Shown piece by piece: positions 22,991 to 35,482 of a stretch of DNA of 64,000 bases. The translations under genes were made by a program, and so were the position numbers. Source of the stretch: Malachius bipustulatus (taxonomy: Eukaryota > Arthropoda > Insecta > Coleoptera > Melyridae); assembly GCA_910589415.1 (NCBI GenBank), contig OU342631.1, positions 15,624,001 to 15,688,000 of the forward strand, given 5' to 3'. How positions within the stretch are numbered: the first letter of the stretch is position 1; every line of letters begins with the position of its first letter. The notes under the pieces are model-generated. The model had not been told where the DNA came from and made no database searches. It saw only the letters and a program-made list of their open reading frames with translations.

Positions 22991-24316
22991 CTTACCCTTA
23001 GCCTCATTCAGGTTAGTAGGTTAGATATTTCCAGAGGCAATTATCTACAACCCTGAACAAATTTACAAACTAAATTGAAGGGCGCCTATTTTACATGCAA
23101 GAATATTGTTAAGTAAAAATGTTAGACAATATTATTAAATCCAAGCCGCTAAAATATAACGCCATCGTTATCGAACTAAGTGTAGTAGTATTAAATAACT
23201 TTAATGGGTTGTAGGTAGGTAAGTACACAAGATATCTTCCTGTAATCAGATGTTATCAACCGAACTTCCAGTCGCAAAGTTTGACGCCCCACAGTACAAC
23301 CTCACCTAATTGAAACGCAATTTATAATAAGCAAGAACAAACAACAGCGCGTCATGTCAAATTTACCTTAATTGCGTCGGATTAATTTACAAAGACAACT
23401 GTTTAAACAAAATTAGCAGGGAAACTGAGTTAAAAACATCATAATTCACTATTGTAAACAGGTTTCTTGTTACCTCTGACAAGCGATATACCTTCTGACT
23501 TTACCAATTACCATTCCCTCCCAGTAATTACGGGAGTAAACATCCTTTCAAGGTATCTACTGGCACATATAGCAGGCCAATTATGAATTATTCTTATAAT
23601 GAATGTGATTAGCGTGGAGCTGTAAAACGGCAGCACGGATTCGATTCAAGGGATGAAGGGATGAAATATCTAACTGTCTTTGTTTCGTAACAGGAGAAGA
23701 GAGTATATAAATAATGTTTCATGCAATTAACCGCGTAATTTATTTCAGCATGGAATTATGCAGTAGGGAACAATTAAAATCGTTGCAAGTTATGAGTCCC
23801 GTAATAATGATGATGGAGTTGCAATGCTAGCTTCTGGAAGAGCTTGTGCAATTCAAACCTCTACGAAACTGATATCTCAGGGCGCTTAGTGCCTAGGAAT
23901 GAATTAGTTCAATGTTGACAATTTCTGGAACGGAGTATCTTACAGCGAAATAAATAGGGAGTTTCTTGATTAACAAGTCAGATCTTCGGGGCGATATTTA
24001 AGCCTGTGTCACGGATAATTTCGTAATTATCTCTATGGGAATTCGTCATATTTCACTGGGAATATTCTCTTACGTTTTTCTAAAAAAAGGAAATAAACGA
24101 ATATCTGAAGGATATTTGTATAAGGATATCAAATACCATTGCTTGAATCAAAAAGCGACAGAAACTGCAAGAGAAGAATAATCATAATTATGAGTTTTAG
24201 AAAATTATTATTCAATTCTATATTTTCTGTCATATATGTATATTAGTTAATCTGGCAAATGGCCCAAAAAATCAATTTTAAAATTTCTCATTTCTACGAA
24301 TAATTTAAAAGAATTT
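22991..24316. other. No gene seen
   Basis: AT-rich unique-looking sequence. A gtaggtaggtaagtac run is at 23213; such taggtaggta phrases recur across the window. Confidence 0.5.
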
Positions 24317-24335
24317 GCCCCACGTTGGGCGCCAA
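24317..24335 (-). other. Primer-binding-site-like motif of an LTR retroelement
   Basis: The minus strand reads TTGGCGCCCAACGTGGGGC, the form of the tRNA primer-binding site seen just inside the 5' LTR of many insect retrotransposons. On that strand it lies 9 bases after the end of the inverted-repeat unit at 24345-24573. No gag or pol follows. Confidence 0.5.
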
Positions 24336-24344
24336 TTTTTTTAC

Positions 24345-24573
24345 GGCATCCACTTCCCCAATCAACTCTATTACTTTAAATTTCATTTATATTGATTAAT
24401 CTGTTGAATTGAACTTTTACTTGAACCTAAATAAGAGAGAAAGTGCCCTCTAAAGTAAGTAATGTAGGTTTAGTTGTCTTTATTTTCTTTATGGTATTAA
24501 ATGTTTAAAACAAATCAATAAATCAATATAAATAAAATTTAAAGAAATAACGTTGAGTGGGGAAGAGGATACC
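24345..24573. mobile_element. Short element with 52-bp inverted ends, 229 bp
   Basis: 24345-24396 and 24522-24573 are inverted repeats with several mismatches (ggcatccacttcccca against ggtatcctcttcccca on the minus strand). The 125-bp centre is AT-rich. Either a MITE, or an LTR-like unit given the primer-binding motif next to it. Confidence 0.7.
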
Positions 24574-27500
24574 ATAACAATTAATCCATAAATCCAATTT
24601 TATATTCTACCGATTTGAAAATATACAGGGTGGTTCAAAACTTAATCAACAAGCTAATAAAAAGAAGACTAAATCTCCTGTAACGTTCTTACAGATTTTG
24701 CGTTATATCGCAGAAAAGAAAGTACAAAACCTTGACGTATTCATTCCTCTATAGTTTTTCGTCATGAGGTACACTTATTTCATAAACTAGAGACCTAAAT
24801 GGCCCCAGAAATAGCTAGTCAAAAGAAATAAACTTTGAAAGACCTTATCTTTGTTGTAACACAAAATCTTGATAAATTTCGAGGGAACTTTCGTCTTCTT
24901 TTTTTTAACGAAGAATCCTCTGCTTACTCCATAGGTATCACTCAAGCATAATATGGCTGGAAAGTTGATGTACTACTACAATAATACATATAGGAGGTCG
25001 ATACATTATATTGTATACATATACCTAGATCTACACTGTTTGTTTTAGGAAAAATGAATTTTCGCTACAATCGAGAATGTAATTAAGATATCTAAATATT
25101 CTCTCTACCCAATCTATAATCATTGGGTCTAATCCAATAATATCCAACTGATCAGGAAACTGTTCTCGCACACTCCGACTAGATACTCCGACATACGGAG
25201 AGTGCAATGCAGCCGATGCATCAATTAACGCTATTGTTCGGAAGGATAATTAACAATAACCACTGGAGAATCAGTAGCCATGGTAACCAGCCATAACAAG
25301 TAACACGTCCGGCCGGTGTGTGAGCGTGTATGTAAATGATTGATACCGGCAAAGCGTGATTGTCTATTATCAGAGGTTGTCCTTTAGCCTCATCGGGGAA
25401 TCGGTTACACCTGGAGGTAATCATGCGAGGACTCATATTCGTTACGTCGATTTGATTGATGCCCGAGTTAAAAGTGGCTGCCGAATTAGATGATTTTGAT
25501 GAGCACTCGGATAAATCCTTAATTTTCTAGAGTTTGCTCATAAAGCTCAATGAACAAAAATGTTATCAGCTATCACCATCATGGAAATCAAATTAGCAGA
25601 AATATTTGTGCGTGGTTATACATATATTTTCATGAGATCAAGCTTCAGGTATTTTATTTTAAAAAGTTTAATTAAAACTCGACATAACGGTTGAACAGTT
25701 CTTCAATGATCTGTCATTTTTATTCAACCGGAAAGATAGTAATAGTTTGGACCTAGTGATAGTTAACCACACACCGTAATTGAATAATATAAGATACTTA
25801 TTATTGGTACTTGTTGGTAAGTACTTATTGTTGGTATTGTCACAAACAACCCCATTGAAACAATTTACTTATTGAAATTATTCTTGTATCGGGTATTTAT
25901 TATTTAGCACTTCCTCAGTTGGCCATGTACCGCGAAACGATCAATTTCATTGCTTGAACTAGAGTTGGGATAGCTGAATTAGCGAGTAGCGACCGATATA
26001 AAATAACCTGTTACTTCGAGATACCCATGGCGAGAAACACTGTTTAGCACTATTTGACGCATGTCTACTGAATAATTTAGAGTTACGAATGAAATAACTG
26101 GCTGTAAAATTACATTCATTTTGAAACAACTGAAAACGAATAACAGTTGTTATAACAGTAGTTGATCACAATCATAGAAAGTCGAATAAATTAGTCTGCC
26201 AATAAGGTCTACTATTCAATACTAATAGAAAATCAAGTTACGACATACGTTTCAATCTCCAAGGCCAACTAAGAACGTGTTAATTAATGAACACCACATA
26301 ATATAAAAACTCAGAACTCACATGGTAGGTATATTGAATTGTTGGACAAACGTTACTTTTTGGTTGCAATGTTTAGCATTCGTGATCATCTGTTAATGAA
26401 TTTATGCACCATTTTGAATTCACCCTATAAATTCATTTGACATCTGAAAAGTTTACGGTTATAAAATCCAATAAATGCTATACAATATTATCCAGTGCTC
26501 GTATTATCAAATTAGGACGTCAAATTATTGAAATTCATGAAGTTCTTAGCATTTCGGTGTTGACAGTCAGTGATAGTGGTAGGTACAGAACACTAAAATT
26601 ATAATTCAAATTCACCCCCTGTTTGCTCGACGTATACGTCAGAGGCATAAAAAAGCTGTAAACCGAATTGGGCTGATAGGTACGGAAGTTTACGACTCGA
26701 CATTCCGCGGTTATTTTCTATAATTTATCGATACCGTATCGCACGATATTCAATTGCTCATGCTGCTCCTCTTTATGATCTCTCTACTATTTATAAGAGA
26801 TCAATAAATTCAACTTTTATAAAGTATCCACTTTACAAGCGAACTTTTATTATTGGATGTTGAGGTTTATTAACTCAGTTTCAAAGTACACGGGAGAGAA
26901 TGTCAGAAGTCAATGAAACTTCTTATGTATACACTCACAACTGGCAAAGAGTTGAAGAAATGAAGGTTTCATTCAAAATTCTCTACGGATGGGTAGTCTG
27001 CATCTATTGGCTAATTTGGCGAACTCTGACTGGAAAAAGTTTTCTTGATCTTCATTTCACTTTTATTAAATCATGAAGTTGTCTAATGAATATAGGTAGG
27101 TATTTATTGAAGCTTCAGTTAAACATTACATTTTAGTTCATTAATTTTTGAAAAGAATTCGATTGGAGCAGGGTCGGTAAGAAATAAAATTAATTCCGCT
27201 GATCAACATGAGTCTGTTGATCCGTCTGATGACTAAGATGGCCCGTTACGTCTTTATTAACGCCAGTAGCCATTTTTTCAGACATGACGAGAGACTTAAT
27301 GACATTTAGTGAATTGGAAAAATTACTAACCAAGTCTCCACTAGAGTGCCCAAACTTCAATTGATCATTTTTTATAACTTCCAACTTTTGTACATTATGT
27401 GTAGCGGTGGCTTGACTGATATGATATACTGATGAGTCCATAACAAGAACATACCGGTATCGTTTATGTCTTCAGTCTTCACCTTGCATACTGTACGAAA

Positions 27501-28667
27501 AATTACTATTTTTGTTCTGCAAAACAGCCTATAGTGGCCAATTAAATTATTAGAACTTAAATTCCGATAAATCTCAAATTTAGTATAAATTTGAAACAAC
27601 AAACTGGTATCTCAATAACCGATCATAGAGGGAGGAAATATTTGATCGATTTCTAAAAAAAAAGAGAGGTGGTAAAATATCTAAAAATCGCCTCTGGAGG
27701 GTTGAACTTTTGATTAACGTAGAGAAGTCAAGGATTTGGAAGATAGACGATAGACGAAAATTATTAAAGAAGTAAAGAAAATAATAATTTTCTGGGGCAT
27801 GAAAAACAAATCGAAATAGACAAATAAACAGCAGAGATGCCAAAAGAGTGGCTGCACAATTTTCATCAAATTTGTATCAGGAAAGATGTATTAACATGAA
27901 TGAATGTATTAAAAATATTAAAAGCTTAATAATCAATAAAAAAGTAGGAGTTTCGGCACGTGCATTTTACCAGCGATGACGTAACGGAAACGGTAACACG
28001 CACCATGAAATTAATCAACAATAATTATTATAGAAACAAAAAAAACTGGACGTCGTAATCGCGGATAGACGAATGACACAAAAGAAAAAAGTCAAAAATT
28101 TGATGAAAAAAGAGGCATCAAATGACAAACGATTCGAGACAGAAGAAACGAAAATAGAAAGGGGACTTATGACAAGGAATACAGCGAAAATATTAACAGA
28201 AAAGTTGCTGTTGAGCGTTTTTTGAGAAACAACCACCAAATTTTACAGTTAGGCTTGAAAAAAAAAGATATATTAACTTTGGCTCCGAAAGAAATCACTA
28301 TCAACTTCCCAAATAAGAAAATTTCAGAGCAGTAGAGCTTTAGGTACTGAAATATTACAAACACGTAAGCCAACCTGACTTCAACCTGCTGGAATTATTT
28401 TTCAAATTAGTATTTATGATATTTAAATTAGTTGACTCCAGAAGGACTACCTGGATCTGATCATGATCTATAATGCATTGGGGTAAAAATTTGCATTGTA
28501 ATATATCAGTTAGTAAAGGGGTGCATGAATTTCCTTTTAGTAAATCAGATTAGATGTCAAAAGTAGCCTCAAAGGTATTCACGGGGGTGTCGGGGTGGTT
28601 TTCACTAATGTATCACTCAAAGATGTATCTGTAAATAAGTATGTAATTCAATCATACGCAAAAATGA
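24574..28667. other. No gene seen; one-ended CAGGGTGG at 24626, GC-richer island at 25.2-25.4 kb
   Basis: TA then CAGGGTGGTTCAAAAC starts at 24626 with no right partner found. 25170-25440 is GC-richer with several short palindromes. The 83-codon minus frame at 27190-27441 and frames at 27.4-28.4 kb have no recognisable domains. Confidence 0.5.
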
Positions 28668-29843
28668 AAGTGTCGCACCTCAAAATGTTGCCTGATTTTG
28701 ATTGGGAAAAACTTTCGATATTCCCAGAGGATGTCGATTTGGTTTTCGCATTTGGTTTCAGCAGCTTTATCCTTTATTTTTCTACTTTTTTGAATCTAAA
28801 TTGGGTCGAAAAAACTGTCAACAAATTTTCTACAGGGTGATATGTGAAGGGATGCAAAATCACTTTTTCCAAAGAAATTATTTTTCTTGTAAATTTTGAG
28901 AGCAAAGTTTGAGCCTTGATGTCTCACCTCGAGTCAGTTTTCAAATTTTCTAAACACCTGTGTATCTACAGGTGATCTAAAAACCAAACTGTTTCTCTTG
29001 AAGTGCATTTTTTACAGTGTGTCATTCCCCACTTTCTTCCATAAGTGCAGCTTTTTTCCTCTATAACCGATTTTGGATGTTAGAGTCATTGTATTGAAGC
29101 TAAATTTTTCGGCAGAAAAATCCAGGATCGAAAATTTACTCAGAAACGAAAACAAAAGATTGCATAAAAATTAAGCAAATTTAAGTTTTTTCTGGAAACA
29201 GGTTTTGGCAGGAAAATTGAACCGCCATAGACCACGAATAGGTGTACCATGCAGGTATAAATTTCATCTTGCAAAGGGAAAAACAAGAAAAAAAGGCTCG
29301 AAAAAACTCTGATCTTCCAACCCCAACTGTTCAAATGATAGAGCCCATAAGAGAGAACAGAGAGAAAACGAAAAAATAGAGAAGAACAGGAACAGGAAGA
29401 AAAAGGACAAGAGAAAGGATTAAGAATACAAAAGAGCATGCAGATCACCACTTTCTAGACCATTTGCACAATAGGAGAAAGACCTTTTGTAAGTTAGTAT
29501 AGATCTTTATGATGGTATAGAATTAATTGTTAGATCATTCTCTCTCTGAATTTGAGATCAGCCTGGATGTTAAATTAGAAATTTGAAAACTGTCTCTAGA
29601 CTTCAAGCTTCAAATTTTGCTCAATAAAATTTACAATAAATAATTATTTGGAGAACGGTTGAGCACAAAAACCGCAGAGGTGATTTTGCATCCCCATAAA
29701 TCACCTTGTGGAAAATTTGTTATCAGTTTTTTTCAGTAAAATAAAGGATAGAGCTGCTATGAAATGCGAAAACATAATCGAAATCCCTATGGAGATATCG
29801 AAAGTTCAATTAAAATCAGGCAAAGTTTTGGGGTGCCACACTG
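28668..29843. mobile_element. Foldback element, family B, ~1.2 kb
   Basis: The left arm starting gtgtcgcacctcaaaatgtt (28670) mirrors the right end ending gtgccacactg (29843). The match continues through ttgcctgatttt, ttcgatat, ttttcgcatt and gcaaaatcac blocks for at least 200 bases per arm. A one-armed relative is at 56060-56603. Non-coding; the 81- and 65-codon plus frames inside are parts of the repeat. Confidence 0.75.
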
Positions 29844-30063
29844 TCACACAATAGGGGAGTAATAATTTTGTATTTTTTATACATAAATAGATGCCCATAT
29901 TTTTTTAGCGATCCTTTTAGTATTAGAAAATAAAAAGCTGAAAAATTTAAATTGGTTAATAAGATCTTATGATTCAGACATCAGGACCATAATAATCCAA
30001 GTTATAATATGATCATGATCGATAATACTCAAAAGATGATTTTTTCAGTTCCATTTTCTCATA

Positions 30064-30784
30064 CAGAGTGGCCCAGCGAAAACGTGCCAGGCTTAATAAC
30101 TTGAAAACTGAAGATGCACGCGGAAAACGCCGAAACAGGTCGATTTTGTTATTGAGGGGGACATATTCTCGTGACAAATTTAACCACCCAAGTTCACCCC
30201 TTTGGCAGGGGTAGCTACCCCTTTGCTTATCATCATAGGGAACAGATATCAAGTGATACATCATTTGAAAGCTACTTGAATTCTCTTTACATCGATATCA
30301 AACATTTTGGGTTTCGCGTACATACAGGGTGGCCTACATACAAGTGATTAAGGTGAGTTACGTTTTCGTTCGTCCACTCTGTATGTAAGCGAAAGTGATA
30401 CATCATTTGAAAGCTACTTGAATTCTCTTTACAACTGTATCCAACATTTTGGCTTTCGCTTACATAAAGGGTGGACTACATACAAGTTATTACGGCGAGT
30501 TACGTTTTCGTTGGGCCACCCTGTTTGTAAGCGAAACCCAAAATGTTTGATATCGTTGTAAAGAGAATTCAAGTAGCTTTCAAATGATGTATCACTCGAT
30601 ATCTGCTCCCTATGATGATAAGCAAAGGGGTAGCTACCCCTGCCAAGGGGGTGAACTTGGGTGGTTAAATTTGTCACGAAAATATGTCCCCCTCGATAAC
30701 AAAATCGACCTGTTTCGGCGTTTTTCGCGTACATCTTCAGTTTTCAAGTTATTAGGCCTGGTACGTTTTCGCTGGGCCATCCTG
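30064..30784. mobile_element. Palindromic TA-flanked element, 721 bp
   Basis: Ends CAGAGTGGCCCAGCG (left) and its mirror CGCTGGGCCATCCTG (right), flanked by TA at 30062-30063 and 30785-30786. Arms match closely for about 270 bases around a centre near 30424 made of shorter direct and inverted sub-units (gggtggcctacatacaag and variants). Each arm carries the same ~70-codon open frame in mirror orientation (minus 30013-30264, plus 30584-30817); I read these as repeat sequence, not genes. Confidence 0.88.
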
Positions 30785-30786
30785 TA

Positions 30787-31991
30787 TATTTATGAATATA
30801 GGCAGAAAGAAATTTGATTTTGAAGAGAAAACATTCTTAATGGGGATTAGATAAGCACAATGCAATCATAGAGGGTCCATGACACTTTCTCGTTAGAACT
30901 TTAACATTATTGAATTTTCCAATTAAAATTTTATTGGTCATATTTTACTTTAATTAAGTGTAATCAACTATCATCAACTGTTATTATTCAACTTGATATT
31001 GATTACGTGTTCTTATTATGTATAAGATATATCTCTAGAAATGTTCAATTAATATTGATTGGCTTTAAATTTTTGAAACTCCAAAGAAGGCATCTTCTTC
31101 GTTTATCCTATTGATATACATAATTACGCCCTCAGTTTTAGTAAAACCGTAGGTATTATTTATTTAACCATTACCCGAACCTATATCAAACGTAGATCAT
31201 TTATTTGTAAATTTCGTAATAAAAACATGCGGCTAAAAATAACAACACAATCAAAAGTACCTTCCTAGGTATTATTAAATCGTCCCGAGAGTAATGTTTT
31301 TCGAACACTTTGACAGGATAAACTATACGAGACCTAAATTACAACTACAACCACCGTGAATACATTAATACCGTAGCCACAAGCAAAATGTAATATAGGT
31401 AGGAGAATGTGTCGCGCGCGTGTAATAAACGCTTAACTAGAACATGAATTTAGTCTTAATCACGGTGTATTTGTACGTAGGTACATTAATAATGGATTGC
31501 AGAGAGAAGCCCATCTTTTACATCTTAATGATGATAATAATGATGGGATGCCACGTCCGGAAAACAATGGAAACACTATGTACCTGTATGACTGAGCATG
31601 AAACAAGAGCTTTTAAATAAATCCATGTACCGGAGTACAAGAACCGAGCACAGAGAAGATGAGATGAGGTATTATTAAACTGTTTTATTTTACGAGATAA
31701 ATTGCTGAGCAGGGATAAAATAAATATAGTTACATAAATCTTGTATAACAATCTTCGATTATGGAAAATCGTACAGCCATAACTGATGAGATGGAAAAAG
31801 TACTCCCAGTTAGTGTCTACAACAGGAATTACCGAACGAACAATAGATTTAACTAACCTCGATAGGTAGTTTGTTGCACAGGTATCACCTAAATTAAGAT
31901 TATAATATGAAGATCTATAGTTACTTTAAACATAACTGTAGTTTCTAACTGGAGAGACGATAGACTATAATGATCTGTCATACCGATATAG
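30787..31991. other. No gene seen
   Basis: AT-rich, no recognised repeat. Contains short taggta phrases and a run of ATG/ATA trinucleotides near 31530. Confidence 0.5.
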
Positions 31992-32291
31992 TACCCTGCA
32001 GGACAAAAAAAATCATTATTTTTTTGTGTGAATTTTATTGATCAAACTAATCAACTAATCTACCAATGGGATTGAACAAAAAATCGCAACTGATACAATT
32101 TAAACTCAAACTTGACTTCTGCTCCATCACACTACTGAAGCTTTCGCCATCGAACAAACTTAATATGGTGTTCTATAATAATTATTCATAATAACTTCAG
32201 AGAGGCTGCAGTTTTGATAATACAATAATTATTGTATGCGGAATTTTTTGTCAGTTTTTAGAGCTGACCTCAGCCAATCGTCGTGTAGCCT

Positions 32292-33673
32292 TTGTCTGGG
32301 CGAACCATTGCAACAGTAAGTAAGGCCACATCCGTACTCATGGTGTGCAGGAGAATGGCGGGGAATGCATGGGGTTGTAACCCATCCATTTTACGCTGGA
32401 TGTACACCATGCTAGTGAGACCCATCATCACATACGGAGCGGTCGTCTGGTACAAGAGGACCAAGCTAATAACAGCGAGGAAAACACTCGAGAAGATCCA
32501 GTGACTTGCATGCCTCTGCATCACAGGAGCAATGAGAACATGCCCAACAGCAGCGTTGGAAGTAATTCTAGATCTCACACCACTGCCCTTAGTGATTGAG
32601 AGAAGTGCCGCAGAGGCTCAACTCAGAATGTCAAGAATGGGGATCAGGGGGGGACTACGGACCGAGGGGAATCAACCCCTGAACATCTGTAAAAAACCTC
32701 CTGATAATGCCAAAAGACAAAACTGTCAAGAAATTCAGCTTCAAGAGAAACTTCATCATGGAACTGTCTACGAAAGAAGAATGGAGCAACACATCCATTC
32801 ACACTTTCAAAGAAGGTAAAATAAGATGGTACACAGACGGCTCAAAGGCCACCGAGGGAACTGGGGCAGGAGTATATGGGCCAGGCACCAACTACTCCGA
32901 GCCGATGGGAACATCCCCAAGCATACTTCAAGCGGAACTGTACGCAATAGAAGTATGCGCCCAAATAAACCTCGACAGAAACTATAAAAATAGGGAAATA
33001 GCAATACTGACAGACAGTCAAGCAGCCATAAAGACGCTGAGCTCTCCTATCATCAGCTCAAAAATGGCATGGAACTGCCTACAAAAACTCAATAAACTAG
33101 GCAGAGAGAACAAAATTCACCTCAAATGGATACCAGGACACACTGGGATTGAGGGAAACGAACGTGCCCACTCATTGGCAAGAAAAGGAGCATCAACGCC
33201 CTTTATAGGACCAGAACCATTCTGTAGCCTTGAAGACACGTTTTTCAAGGCAGAACTTCGGAAGGAAGAAGAAAAACTGAGAGAAACCCATTGGAGGAAC
33301 ATCTCAGGATTGAGACAATCCAAGGAGCTCATCGGGAACTTTAACCGAGAAAGGTCAAGGAAACTCCTGACCCTCAACAAAGGAAGTCTCAAAATGCTAA
33401 CAGGATTCCTAACAGGTCATTGCAAGCTCAATGAATACTTGAGGAACTTGGTATAGAAAATGATGGCGTTTGCAGACTCTGCAGGGAAGAAAACGAGTAA
33501 TAGGTGACGAGAAAACGACTCGTCACCTATTGATGAACTGCAAAGCCCTAGAATGTGAAAGAAACGATGTTCTGGGCCAACACCAGCTCAACGGGGGGGC
33601 TTTGCCCGGCCTTGATCCCCTTCAAATCCTGAAATTCCTAAGGGAAACGGAGTTGGAGAGGCTGCTTCAATGA
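32292..33673 (+). pseudogene. LINE ORF2 C-terminal half: RT end, RNase H, Cys/His tail
   Basis: Best-preserved copy of this LINE family. The first frame (32292-32504) gives the RT thumb end (AGNAWGCNPSILRWMYTMLV, RPIITYGAVVW), ends at an in-frame TGA, and resumes as LACLCITGAMRT. After a frameshift near 32700, a 249-codon frame (32707-33456) holds RNase H: WYTDGSK with Asp44, AELYAIE with Glu77, LTDSQAA with Asp103, WIPGHTG with His145. The last acidic residue, expected in GNERAD, is His155 (CAC at 33169-33171). The tail CRLCREENE (about 33474) and H-x4-C continue in a third frame to 33673. RNase H removes the RNA strand after reverse transcription; this copy cannot work. Confidence 0.88.
33499..33531. 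repeat. 13-bp perfect hairpin that breaks the LINE reading frame
   Basis: aataggtgacgag (33499-33511) is the exact reverse complement of ctcgtcacctatt (33519-33531), loop 7 bases. The right arm encodes the expected T-R-H-L-L of the Cys/His tail; the left arm brings a TAA-TAG pair. It looks like a template-switch copy of the right arm. Confidence 0.85.
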
Positions 33674-34129
33674 AGGGAATATACTCCAAAGAAGCAGAGA
33701 AGAGGGGGCACAATAAACCTCACTACTTGTTTCTTATGACCTGCTAACCGATCATACCAGCGTGTAACGCAGATTAGCAAAACGCCGGAAATCTAAGTTA
33801 ATCTGTGGCTAAAAGACAGATATCTAAGGCCATCTCCCATTAATAAGAAATATCTCAAGCTCCAATTTCTTTAAGATGACCGCAACATAACGCCACGCTA
33901 AACATCACACCCTAGCCCAAACAAAACATCGAAACGGTCTTCCCAAATTCAAAGTTAGTAGTTGATTTGCCTGAAACCAACTCCGATCTGGAGTTGGAGG
34001 GTTAGAGAGTTGAAGGACTGGATCTGGTCGAAGAGGGCCAAAAAATGATCGGGATGATCGCTATCTTCGATTTTCTGTACTGTTAGATTGAGAATTGCCA
34101 TCAATTAGTCTTGCTGGACGATTATCTGA

Positions 34130-34640
34130 TAGAAATTTCAGCCAGTTCGAAGGAGACTTCATGAACAAGGTTTGTCTTCGAGAATAGCAGCTCGATTAAA
34201 CGTTGGACATCGAAGAGCATGAAATTTCTTTTGCACATCAATTCGAGGTGAGAAAGTGTGGAGGAACGTGCTCTTCACAGATGAGTCTAGGTCTTCACCA
34301 AATGGTCGTGAACGCGGATAACGAAGGCCAAGAGAACGATACAGTCAATGCTGAATACCTCCTAGAACAGGATTCAATGGTATGAGGTGGCCATTTCTTT
34401 AGAGGCTCGCACTGGATTAGTTTTCATCGATAACAACGCAATGAGAGCTCATAGGTGTTATTTGCAACCACAACATGTAGATCATTTATGGGCAAAAATT
34501 CTGTTTTTATGATAGACAAAGCCCGCCCGCACATTGCTAATACGACGTTTCACATGGCCAGCTCAGTCCCGACTTGAACCCAATAGAACACGTGTGGGTT
34601 TTTCTTGAAAACAGAGTCAGACGTCGCAAACTCCGAGCAT
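34130..34640 (+). pseudogene. Tc1-like transposase remnant
   Basis: Pieces in several frames: VRRRLHEQGLSSRIAARLN (about 34145-34200, end of the DNA-binding part), WRNVLFTDESRSSPNGRER (34259-34315, first catalytic Asp), DKARPHIANTT (about 34516-34548, second Asp) and SPDLNPIEHVW (about 34566-34600, the acidic third residue). The order and spacing are those of Tc1 transposases with a DDE-type catalytic triad, which cut and paste the element at TA. Frameshifts and stops make it inactive. The N-terminal part was displaced or lost at the LINE insertion. Confidence 0.82.
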
Positions 34641-34872
34641 CGGAGTCGTTTGAGGGAGGTTATTGGGGGTCGTGGTGGTAATACTCGTTCTCTTGGACTG
34701 CTAGTTTCAAGAATTCAATTATTGAATTCTTTGTTTTATAAAAGTGTGTTTTATTTTTTTCCGTTGCTAATATGAAATAAAGTCGCTTTTCTAAATATAT
34801 CTTAAACCTAATAAAAAATTTATTTATAGAAAGTTAAGGGATCTGGTCCGGATTTTTTTGTCCAGCAGTGTA

Positions 34873-35309
34873 GGTACCTATATTTTCTCTCTTTATTGTT
34901 ATGTTCACTTGCAGGTCGTTTTGGAATTGAACTCATGAGTAGCAGGGTTTAAATAGTGAAGCTGATCAAGCACCAATTTTATTAGAAGGAAAGCTTTTAT
35001 TCATTTAATTTTTTTAAATTCTTCATTAAATTAACATTTAACTTCATCTCTTCAAGTTACCAGAAACTTTTCGACTCACCCAGTAAAATACTATATTCTG
35101 GTCTTCGTATACTTGCTTAAATCACTATTTTGGGATTTGGGAGACCAATTGAACGTTTCTTGACAAAAAGTCTTTTTGGTCGTTTTTCTGAAATTAATTT
35201 CTTGCAAGAAGTTTCTGAGATAGACAAACTAAGTTCCTTTCTGTTATTTTCGACAGCAGAAACTGAAGGGGAGGACATTTTGGTCACAAATATAAATTCA
35301 TCTCTTGCA
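34873..35309. other. No gene seen
   Basis: AT-rich, overlapping open frames on both strands at 35117-35350 with no recognisable domain. Confidence 0.5.
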
Positions 35310-35480
35310 GCTCTAATGTATTTTTTCGGTTGATGTCGATTTTTTAACAATTTTGAAAGAAAAACAAGTTGAGACTCTTATCAAAGCTTATGAGTTTATT
35401 CCGAAGGTTGGGTAAATTTTCTACTAGATTTTGTATTCCTAAAAAAAGAAGTGAAAGGTTTTATAAACAGCTTTTTTGTA
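35310..35480. repeat. Direct repeat flanking the 35.5-kb palindrome, left copy
   Basis: Matches 36696-36870 (acaagttgagactc(t/c)tatcaa, tatgagtttattcc, aaaggttgggaaaattttct-like, ttataaacag) with scattered differences. It ends immediately before the palindrome. Confidence 0.75.
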
Positions 35481-35482
35481 TA

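Larger units (their letters stand above)
31994..34870 (+). mobile_element. Tc1-like DNA transposon with LINE inside
   Basis: Left end CCCTGCAGGACAAAAAAAAT and right end (minus strand) CACTGCTGGACAAAAAAAT are inverted repeats, each next to TA (31992-31993 and 34871-34872), the Tc1/mariner target duplication. Degraded Tc1 transposase sequence is at about 34130-34640. The middle (about 32260-33950) is an RNase H-bearing LINE that inserted later. Confidence 0.85.

Noticed and set aside
27190..27441. 83-codon minus frame as a protein fragment
   Set aside because: Plausible composition but no recognisable motif and no supporting neighbour.
27428..27450. CTGATGAGTCC as another hammerhead core
   Set aside because: No GAAA with a matching stem II follows. 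The CTGATGA matches near 31778 and 55627 fail in the same way. Only the pair at 107-318 has the full core.
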